A stretch of DNA of 5,205 bases from Anaerolineales bacterium UBA1136 (lineage in GTDB: Bacteria; Chloroflexota; Anaerolineae; Anaerolineales; UBA11657), in contig DCAJ01000097.1 in NCBI GenBank assembly GCA_002311455.1, positions 1 through 5,205 of the forward strand. Reading direction: 5' to 3'. Position 1 is the stretch's first letter. Each line of letters opens with the position of its first letter. Positions 1-5,205 of this stretch are shown here, one piece after another. A model generated the notes under the pieces. It made no database searches. It was not told where the DNA came from and saw only the letters and a program-made list of their open reading frames with translations. The position numbers and the translations under genes were made by a program.

Positions 1-2
1 TG

Positions 3-62
3 GCCATGCAACTAAAGGCACGTAGGGAAGATATAGTTACACATTTTAGGGGGTTCCTGTAG
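3..62 (+). CDS. Possible C-terminal tail of an upstream gene (partial)
   Basis: Frame 3 is open from the window edge to a TAG at 60-62 and encodes a short, charged, helix-like tail (about 19 residues, containing LKARRED and ending RGFL). The stop lies 6 nt before the kinase ATG, the tight spacing expected inside an operon, and the other two + frames close earlier. Nineteen open codons are too few to prove coding, and I do not recognise a family. If real, the kinase is not the first gene of its transcript. Confidence 0.3.
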   Translation, partial: AMQLKARREDIVTHFRGFL

Positions 63-68
63 GACATC

Positions 69-1028
69 ATGTTGAGCGGCAGCAAGGCAAGGGGTAATGA
101 TATAGACAAAAACATTGCATGTCGTATTGGTATTGATTTAGGCGGTACAAAAATTGAAGGCATTGCCATGGATTTGCATGGCACTGAGATTATGCGTCAT
201 AGGATAGAAACGCCTAGTGCTGGACACTCTGATCGATACAGTAAAATTCTTGAAGGAATAAATGAACTTGTGCAACATATTGAAGGAATTATTGGTATGT
301 CTGCAAGTGTTGGCATTGGTATACCTGGCACATTGTCGGCTAGTACTGGTAGAGTTAAGAATGCTAATACAACTGAGATTATTGGGCAACAACTTGACAG
401 GGATCTAGAGAAAATAATGGGTAGGCCCGTGAGATTAGCCAATGACGCAAACTGTTTTACTCTTTCGGAAGCTGTTGATGGGGCGGGCAAAGGTAGCAAT
501 AGTGTGTTTGGTGTGATAGTTGGTACTGGCACTGGAGGGCGAGTGGTCATTAATGGGCAGGTGGTTTCGGGCATAAATGGTATAGGAGGAGAATGGGGTC
601 ACAACCCACTTCCATGGCCACTTCAATCTGAGCTGCCGGGTCCTGATTGTTACTGTGGATTGAAAGGATGTATAGAGACATTTTTATCCGGTCCGGGATT
701 GCAAGCCAGCTATACACGATTGACCGGAGATGTACTAGAACCAGTAGAGATAGCAAGAAGATGTGACCTTGGCAACACGGAAGCACGCACTGTTATTGAG
801 AAATATGTAGATCGTCTTGCTCGGGGACTTGCATCGATAATAAATGTATTGGATCCAGATGTAATCGTGCTGGGAGGTGGGTTATCAAATATCGATTATC
901 TCTATGATGCTGTGCCACGAACGTGGATGAAGTATGTGTTTTCTGATGATTGCCTTACCAAACTTTATAAAGCTGAGCACGGAGATTCTAGTGGAGTTCG
1001 TGGCGCGGCATGGCTTTGGAATGAATAA
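69..1028 (+). CDS. mak: ROK-family sugar kinase, Mak-like fructokinase
   Basis: Cytoplasmic ATP-dependent hexokinase of the ROK family, most like E. coli Mak, which phosphorylates fructose and, less well, other hexoses. In order: phosphate-1 loop GIDLGGTK (residues 21-28); VRLANDANC (121-129) with the expected catalytic base Asp126; phosphate-2 loop GTGTGGR (152-158); GEWGHNPLPW (174-183); and the ROK zinc motif CYCGLKGC (194-201), with His178 and Cys194/196/201 as expected zinc ligands. LDPDVIVLGGG (261-271) and the near-terminal HGDSSGVRGAAWLW (304-317) closely follow Mak. Length is 319 aa against about 302, the difference being a roughly 17-residue N-terminal extension. The ATG at 69 has AGGA at 61-64, and no other in-frame ATG lies before the conserved core. 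Arg158 replaces the glycine at this position in Mak. Substrate (fructose, mannose or another hexose) is inferred from the family; the ROK assignment itself is secure. Confidence 0.93.
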   Translation: MLSGSKARGNDIDKNIACRIGIDLGGTKIEGIAMDLHGTEIMRHRIETPSAGHSDRYSKILEGINELVQHIEGIIGMSASVGIGIPGTLSASTGRVKNANTTEIIGQQLDRDLEKIMGRPVRLANDANCFTLSEAVDGAGKGSNSVFGVIVGTGTGGRVVINGQVVSGINGIGGEWGHNPLPWPLQSELPGPDCYCGLKGCIETFLSGPGLQASYTRLTGDVLEPVEIARRCDLGNTEARTVIEKYVDRLARGLASIINVLDPDVIVLGGGLSNIDYLYDAVPRTWMKYVFSDDCLTKLYKAEHGDSSGVRGAAWLWNE

Positions 1029-1077
1029 ATTTGATGTATTGGTCGTATTGTGAACATGGGTTATGGTTTGTCAACAT

Positions 1078-1084
1078 AAGAGGA
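1078..1084 (+). promoter_or_regulatory. Shine-Dalgarno site choosing the ATPase start at 1094
   Basis: AAGAGGA ends about 9 nt before the ATG at 1094, a normal spacing. It supports this start over the in-frame ATGs at 1031 and 1034, which would add about 21 residues unlike the start of an ABC ATPase. Confidence 0.6.
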
Positions 1085-1093
1085 CAAAATTAT

Positions 1094-2035
1094 ATGCAAT
1101 CAGTAATTGAAGTAAAAGAATTGGTTAAAAGATACAGTAAATCGAAAGAGAACGCAGTAGATGGCATATCCTTCGACATACGGCCTGGAGAGTTTTTTGC
1201 GCTCTTAGGGCCAAATGGAGCTGGAAAGACTACTACTATTTCTGTGCTAACTACTACTTTGTTAGCAACTGCTGGTATAGTGCGTGTATGTGGATATGAC
1301 GTTGGTTTAGACCCATCTGGAGTAAGGCGTAATGCAGGTATAATATTTCAGAATCGAAGTCTAGACGAAAATCTGACAGCGGAGGAGAATATCAGACTCC
1401 ATGCCATTCTGTATGGAATGTATAGTTTTAGGCCGACTTTTGGCACAATGCCACGACAATACAAGCAAAAAGTAAGTGAGCTAGCGACTGTATTGGGCAT
1501 TGAGTCAGAGATTCATAAACCTATTAGGTCATTCTCCGGTGGTATGAAAAGAAAGCTGGAAATTATACGTGGTTTGATTCATGGACCGAAAGTGTTATTC
1601 TTAGATGAACCGACTACTGGTCTTGACCCGGAAAGCAGGCGAAACTTGTGGGAATACTTGTCTGAGGCACAAGAAAGGAATGGAGTAACTGTGTTCCTGA
1701 CTACTCATTACTTGGAAGAGGCTGATAATGCAGATCGTATATGCATTATTGACCGAGGTAGGATTGTTAGTCTAGGCACTCCGAATGAGGTAAAGTCTGA
1801 CCTGACTGGGGCTTATCTCATGCTGGATTGTGACGACAGGTTGTCGTTGTCGCGCGAATTGGATTCACTAGGTGTGGAATTTGAGATAAATCGTAGATTT
1901 AAAATCCAAATACACCCTAAAGAAGTACATAGACTGTTACGCAATATTGACACGCCACTAACTGTGGTGGAGACACAAGCCGCAACCTTAGAGGATGCCT
2001 ATTTGAAGATAATTGGAGAAGATTCATGGAATTAA
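1094..2035 (+). CDS. ABC exporter ATP-binding subunit, DrrA/ABC-2 type
   Basis: Cytoplasmic ATPase that powers export through the permease encoded directly downstream. Numbered from the ATG at 1094 (313 aa): A-loop Tyr14, Walker A GPNGAGKTT (39-47), Q-loop Gln86, signature FSGGMK (147-152), Walker B VLFLDE (167-172), D-loop GLD (176-178) and switch His205. All catalytic positions are intact. The sequence fits DrrA/CcmA-like ATPases of drug, lipid or polysaccharide exporters, including a C-terminal regulatory domain of about 90 residues ending in LEDAYLKI, typical of this branch. Its last codons overlap the permease start by 10 nt, so translation is probably coupled. In-frame ATGs at 1031 and 1034 give a form up to 334 aa long, but the extra residues are not family-like and the Shine-Dalgarno site favours 1094. 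The cargo cannot be told from the sequence. Confidence 0.95.
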   Translation: MQSVIEVKELVKRYSKSKENAVDGISFDIRPGEFFALLGPNGAGKTTTISVLTTTLLATAGIVRVCGYDVGLDPSGVRRNAGIIFQNRSLDENLTAEENIRLHAILYGMYSFRPTFGTMPRQYKQKVSELATVLGIESEIHKPIRSFSGGMKRKLEIIRGLIHGPKVLFLDEPTTGLDPESRRNLWEYLSEAQERNGVTVFLTTHYLEEADNADRICIIDRGRIVSLGTPNEVKSDLTGAYLMLDCDDRLSLSRELDSLGVEFEINRRFKIQIHPKEVHRLLRNIDTPLTVVETQAATLEDAYLKIIGEDSWN

Positions 2036-2799
2036 GTGCTATTGTGGCTCTTGCATACAGGGATCTGTTGAAGTTGACTAGGGATCCGATTAGATTAGGT
2101 ACGTCGCTCATATTTCCAGTAATCTTCATAGGTATTTTGGGGGGAAGCTTTCAATCTGGACTTGGAAGCATGATTGACTACGACTTTATGCATTTTGTAT
2201 TTGTTGGAGTTCTGGCTCAAACTCTTTTCCAATCAAGTGCTTTGGGGATTATTTCACTGATCGAAGATAGACAGAACGATTTTATTCAGGAGGTGTTTGT
2301 ATCACCAATCTCGCGTTACAGCATTGTGATCGGCAAGATTATAGGTGAATCTTTGGTGGCACTAATACAGGGGATAGCAATTCTTGGATTTGGCGTGATC
2401 ATAGGTATTCCGTTTAATGTCCCCATTGTATTGAGTTTAATTGTCGTTAGTGTAGTAGTGTGTGTATTTGGAGGCTCATTCGGTTTATTAGTCTTGTCAA
2501 ATTTGAAAAGTCAGCGTATAGCTAATCAAATATTTCCATTTATAATGCTGCCTCAAATATTCCTATCGGGGGTATTTACTCCTATAGGAAATTTGCCTTT
2601 GGTGTTGGATATTCTTTCTCGTATGTCTCCCATGCGTTATGCAGTAGATTTGGCTAGGGGTATATATTACTCGGGTAAGGCGGAGTATAGTTCTGTTGTG
2701 TTGTCTGAACCTATGATAAATATGATAATTATTTCAGGTTTGTTCTGTATGTTTGTATTTGTTGGGACTTGGCTGTTTGTCAAAAATGAGCGTAAATAA
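2026..2799 (+). CDS. ABC-2 type exporter permease (DrrB-like)
   Basis: Integral inner-membrane partner of the preceding ATPase. At 257 aa it has the usual length and about six hydrophobic spans, near residues 27-45, 56-78, 104-128, 132-157, 166-186 and 231-252. After span 2 comes a cytoplasmic segment with IEDRQNDFIQEVFVSPISRYSI (given here as residues 79-100), matching the region that contacts the ATPase in ABC-2 permeases. The FLSGVFTPIGNLP stretch (179-191) followed by SPMRYAVDLARG (201-212) is the ABC-2 family hallmark. The ATG at 2026 lies inside the ATPase gene in another frame and follows GGAGAA at about 2015-2020. Its TAA overlaps the SelO ATG as TAATG. One ATPase and one permease imply that each assembles as a homodimer in the transporter. 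Role in drug or lipid efflux is inferred; cargo is unknown. Confidence 0.94.
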   Translation: MELSAIVALAYRDLLKLTRDPIRLGTSLIFPVIFIGILGGSFQSGLGSMIDYDFMHFVFVGVLAQTLFQSSALGIISLIEDRQNDFIQEVFVSPISRYSIVIGKIIGESLVALIQGIAILGFGVIIGIPFNVPIVLSLIVVSVVVCVFGGSFGLLVLSNLKSQRIANQIFPFIMLPQIFLSGVFTPIGNLPLVLDILSRMSPMRYAVDLARGIYYSGKAEYSSVVLSEPMINMIIISGLFCMFVFVGTWLFVKNERK

Positions 2800-4274
2800 T
2801 GACACCTATCAGTTTTGACAATAGTTACGGTAGATTATCCGAGCGGTTCTATAGTCGCATCAAGACCAATTATGTTAGCAGACCTCAATTGATTAGGTTT
2901 AACCAAGAATTGGCTGCGGATTTAGGTATTGACGCTGAGTGGTTAACTAGCAAGAAAGGTATTGGTATGCTGTCTGGCAATCTAATGCCAAGTGGGTCTG
3001 ACCCACTGGCATCTGTGTATGCTGGTCATCAATTCGGTCACTATGTGCCAAGATTAGGTGATGGAAGAACAATGCTAGTCGGAGAAGTAATGACTGAACA
3101 ATGTGAAAGATACGATGTCCAGCTTAAAGGATCGGGCCCTACGCCATACTCTCGCGGAGGCGATGGACGGTCTCCGCTCGGCCCTGTTCTAAGGGAGTAC
3201 ATTGTGTCTGAAGCTATGCACGAGCTAGATATACCTACTACAAGGGCGCTTGGTGCAGTGTTGACTGGGGATAAGGTTATGCGGGAAAAGGAGCTCCCAG
3301 GAGCGATACTGACCCGAGTAGCTAGAAGTCATATTCGGGTTGGGACACACCAATACTTTGCTGCGTATGGTGATCTCGAATCTTTGGCAAATCTGTCAGA
3401 ATATGTGATTGATCGGCATTATCCTGAAGTAAAGGATAGCGATGAACATGTTTTATCCATGCTAGAATCTGTGATTGCTAAGCAAGCCGACCTGATAGCC
3501 AGCTGGCAGCTCGTAGGTTTTGTGCATGGTGTTATGAATACAGACAATATGCTGCTGAGCGGAGAGACTATTGATTATGGGCCTTGTGCCTTCATAGATG
3601 GGTACAATGAGCATGCTGTGTATAGTTCGATAGACCGAGGTGGTAGGTATGCTTATAGAAATCAGCCAGGGGTATGTCATTGGAATTTAGGATGCTTGGC
3701 ACAATCCTTACTCCCGATTTTAGTGAAAGGTAAAGAAGGTGCTTCGGAAGATTTAGAGGATACGCTTAATCTGTTTCCAGATCTGTATTTAAAATTCTAT
3801 ATCAATCGGGCTAGGCCTAAGTTTGGATTTGTGTCTAAAGAAAAGGATGATCTTTCTTTGGTTGAAGATTGGTTTAAGATTCTAGGAGATGAAAAAGACG
3901 ATTTCACCCTAGCGTTCAGGAGACTGTCTGACATATCTGGAAATGATGATGCTGCTGACAACGTTGCAGATCTATTTGAATTTTCTGCAGAGTATCAGAA
4001 TTGGATTAGCCGATGGGAAGATAGGTGCAGCAGGGAGGATATTAGCCTAAAAGAGCGACAGACCCTGATGTATAGCGTCAATCCTATATATATACCTAGA
4101 AACCATATCGTGGAAAGGGTTATTGATAGCGCTACCGAAAATGATGATTACGGGCCTTTTAACGACTTTGTAGACGTACTATCTAGTCCGTATACTTATC
4201 GGTCTGAATTCGTAAATTATGCTCGTCCTCCTAAGGATGAAGAGATAGTTACTAAAACTTTTTGCGGCACATAG
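2799..4274 (+). CDS. selO: SelO/YdiU protein adenylyltransferase (pseudokinase fold)
   Basis: SelO enzymes have a protein-kinase fold with inverted ATP binding and transfer AMP to Ser/Thr/Tyr of target proteins (AMPylation), with a role in redox-stress responses. The 491-aa product is close to E. coli YdiU (478 aa). Visible hallmarks: YAGHQFG (74-80), LGDGR (86-90), QLKGSGPTPYSR (108-119) with the nucleotide lysine Lys110, REYIVSEAMH (132-141) with Glu133, RVARSHIRVG (173-182), HGVMNTDNM (243-251) with Asp249 and Asn250, and DYGPCAFID (259-267) with metal-binding Asp259. The C-terminus ends in Cys-Gly-Thr: Cys489 is third from the end, where E. coli has Cys476 and eukaryotic SelO has selenocysteine. 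The codon is TGC (4263-4265), so no recoding is needed. The activation-loop Cys of E. coli (Cys272) aligns with Tyr275; Cys263 in GPCAF may take its place. The ATG overlaps the permease stop (TAATG), implying translational coupling to the exporter. The partner proteins are unknown. Confidence 0.96.
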   Translation: MTPISFDNSYGRLSERFYSRIKTNYVSRPQLIRFNQELAADLGIDAEWLTSKKGIGMLSGNLMPSGSDPLASVYAGHQFGHYVPRLGDGRTMLVGEVMTEQCERYDVQLKGSGPTPYSRGGDGRSPLGPVLREYIVSEAMHELDIPTTRALGAVLTGDKVMREKELPGAILTRVARSHIRVGTHQYFAAYGDLESLANLSEYVIDRHYPEVKDSDEHVLSMLESVIAKQADLIASWQLVGFVHGVMNTDNMLLSGETIDYGPCAFIDGYNEHAVYSSIDRGGRYAYRNQPGVCHWNLGCLAQSLLPILVKGKEGASEDLEDTLNLFPDLYLKFYINRARPKFGFVSKEKDDLSLVEDWFKILGDEKDDFTLAFRRLSDISGNDDAADNVADLFEFSAEYQNWISRWEDRCSREDISLKERQTLMYSVNPIYIPRNHIVERVIDSATENDDYGPFNDFVDVLSSPYTYRSEFVNYARPPKDEEIVTKTFCGT

Positions 4275-4297
4275 GTCGTAAATTTTGCTGGCGAGTA

Positions 4298-4744
4298 CTA
4301 TCTGTTTAGTAACTTTCTGAACCAGTACGCAAATCTTTCCCAAGCGGGAAGACCTTTTATTTCAGGTTGGCTTTGCGTAGGCGTCCAGTAGCGCTTGAGT
4401 TTGGATGTGAAACTTGGATTCCCACCACGTATTTCGCGGTCTCCGGCAACAATCGCATACTTACCAATTCTTACATCTGCCTCTGACCATACTGCAGTGA
4501 TGTACTCGGAAGTTTTCGATAATGTAATGTATTTACGCTGTCGGCGCCAATAGCTGTTTCGCGAGAAAGGTTTAAAGAACGGGAGTGGTTCTGTTGGTGA
4601 AAGTACGATAGAGCCAATCGGTGGGTTAGAATTTATCCTGATGGCAGCAGGGAGAATGGCATCAGGTAAGCTTGGCCCAATTATAGCTATCGTAGGTGCA
4701 AAATTAGGCTGATCTTCATGCGGTGGTATTGTCAAATGATACAT
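4298..4744 (-). pseudogene. C-terminal remnant of an uncharacterised, probably exported beta-rich protein
   Basis: This 148-codon frame starts at an ATG directly after an in-frame TAG and overlaps the previous gene's end by 29 nt, so it lacks a credible start of its own. No signal peptide or membrane span is present. The content still looks like real protein: alternating beta-type segments and motifs such as FAPTIAIIGPSLP (15-27), FFKPFSRNSYWRRQ (56-69), EYITAVWSEADVRIGKYAIVAGDRE (start 80, given as a range 80-104) and a basic, tryptophan-rich tail. From memory these resemble the C-terminal half of small secreted proteins of unknown function that contain a PPC-like beta domain and normally read about VDVY(H/R)L at the point where this frame opens. 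The family recollection is not checked by any search. It could instead be a short translated orphan. No function is proposed. Confidence 0.5.
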
Positions 4745-5090
4745 CTACCCAATCCCATTCAGATTCCGGGTTGCTTGCTATCGGATATGTTAGGATATCT
4801 ACGTTACTGAAGGCTATAGATCCGACATCTACCACACCGGCAATTCGTTTAACCCGCTTATATTTTTTGTAATCCAATCTACTTCCTATTGTTGAATAGT
4901 CTACATCTGTTTGAAATACTAATAATTGAGCGTCTAGTTTTTCTAGGTATTCTTTATTGTTGGTTGCTAGACCTTCACCTAAACCGGCTGTAAATAGTAT
5001 CAAAAGTGATATTAATGCAATAACCATATTAAACAAAAAGTATTTGGTTTTGTTACGCCAGATTTCTTTGAAGGTTAGGTAGAGCGCCAT
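4716..5090 (-). pseudogene. Truncated MacB/FtsX-type ABC transporter permease (N-terminal part)
   Basis: The 124-aa product begins with the family-typical N-terminus (LTFKEIWRNKTKYF, residues 5-18). One membrane helix follows (about 19-38), then GEGLATNNKEYLEKLDAQLLVFQ (39-61) and the start of the extracytoplasmic MacB-like domain. Complete permeases of this type are about 370-400 aa with three more membrane spans near the C-terminus, so about two thirds is missing. Homology seems to stop at VDVSF (115-119): the next residues DNTTA and the TGA at 4716-4718 look out of frame with the downstream coding signal. The start ATG at 5090 is preceded by an in-frame TAA and has no Shine-Dalgarno site, but the N-terminus matches the family from its first residues. 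No ATPase partner lies in the window. With one helix it cannot work as a permease. Confidence 0.72.
4734..4748 (-). other. Junction between permease fragment and beta-protein fragment
   Basis: Read on the - strand, this 15-mer is GTA GAT GTA TCA TTT in the permease frame (V-D-V-S-F). Shifted by one base it is TAG ATG TAT CAT TTG in the frame of the downstream remnant (M-Y-H-L). Permeases of this type are expected to continue as a DVS-(F/L)-IGVEPG-like stretch, while the beta-protein would be expected to read VDVYHL. Both expected genes would therefore share roughly GATGTA and TATCATTT here, which suggests joining at a microhomology. The ancestral sequences are not available, so this is an inference. 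Confidence 0.45.
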
Positions 5091-5205
5091 TATTTATGTA
5101 TAAATATTTCAAGCAGCCAAATGTTAATTTGTTAGATACGTGTAAATATGTTTTGCAATTGGAAAATTACATCGGTTTAACATCAGCGGATATTAAATTA
5201 TCCTG
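5091..5205. other. AT-rich region upstream of the - strand gene
   Basis: No credible ORF is seen in these 115 bases. On the - strand the bases before the ATG are AT-only for long runs and lack a purine-rich ribosome site. A weak -10-like TATACA lies at 5097-5102, so close to the ATG that a transcript would be nearly leaderless. No good -35 partner at 16-18 nt was found. A promoter is plausible for a divergent-edge gene but not demonstrated. Confidence 0.25.

Noticed and set aside
138..786. Several - strand open frames inside the kinase gene
   Set aside because: They lie opposite a strongly conserved kinase, have low-complexity composition and no recognisable motifs, so they are antisense shadows.
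1031..1093. N-terminal extension of the ATPase from the ATGs at 1031/1034
   Set aside because: The extra 21 residues are not like an ABC ATPase start, and a well-spaced AAGAGGA precedes the ATG at 1094.
1917..2129. - strand open frame across the ATPase-permease overlap
   Set aside because: Lies opposite two well-supported genes, with no family features.
3462..3680. - strand open frame inside selO
   Set aside because: Lies opposite the conserved SelO active-site region and shows no protein-like motifs.
4263..4265. Selenocysteine in SelO
   Set aside because: The codon at the selenocysteine-equivalent position is TGC (Cys) and the frame ends normally at TAG 4272-4274.
4296..4311. TACTA-TCTGTT-TAGTA inverted repeat between the convergent genes as a terminator
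   Set aside because: The stem is only 5 bp, AT-rich, overlaps the remnant's stop codon and is not followed by a clean T run on either strand.
4281..4740. + strand coding in the region after selO
   Set aside because: The + frames are broken by stops (for example TAG at 4388-4390 and near 4551) and give no family-like translation, whereas the - frame is open for 148 codons.
4716..4744. Programmed +1 frameshift joining the two - strand frames into one protein
   Set aside because: No recognisable slippery sequence or stimulator is seen in the 29-nt overlap. The product would fuse a truncated permease to a secreted domain, and the family similarity of each part changes at 4734-4748 rather than at the TGA.

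Overview
The window is a compact, moderately AT-rich bacterial segment with two converging gene groups. Four genes on the + strand are complete: a ROK-family sugar kinase close to Mak fructokinase (69-1028), an ABC-2/DrrA-type exporter made of an ATPase (1094-2035) and a six-span permease (2026-2799), and a SelO/YdiU protein AMPylator (2799-4274). The last three overlap end to start (10 nt, then a TAATG junction) and look like one transcription and translation unit. The kinase lies 65 nt upstream and may belong to the same operon. The first 60 bases are open in frame 3 and may be the tail of another gene.

The right end runs on the - strand and is broken. Starting at 5090, a clear N-terminus of a MacB/FtsX-type ABC permease (one membrane helix plus the start of the extracytoplasmic domain) runs to a stop at 4716. 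Before that stop, at about 4734-4748, the coding signal changes frame. The rest (4744-4298) reads as the C-terminal part of an unrelated, probably exported beta-rich protein of unknown function. The simplest reading is a deletion, recombination or assembly join fusing the 5' part of one gene to the 3' part of another. This is the most unusual feature of the window.

No RNA gene, CRISPR array, transposase, integrase or convincing long repeat was seen. The organism cannot be fixed from this sequence. The style of the exporter ATPase, the MacB-like N-terminus and the beta-rich protein recall environmental Chloroflexota-type genomes, while the kinase resembles proteobacterial Mak; this is a weak impression from memory. 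The plausible functional themes are sugar phosphorylation, export of an unknown small molecule, and SelO-mediated AMPylation linked to redox stress. The sequence gives no direct evidence that these act together beyond their co-orientation and overlaps, and I do not see a convincing new multi-gene system.
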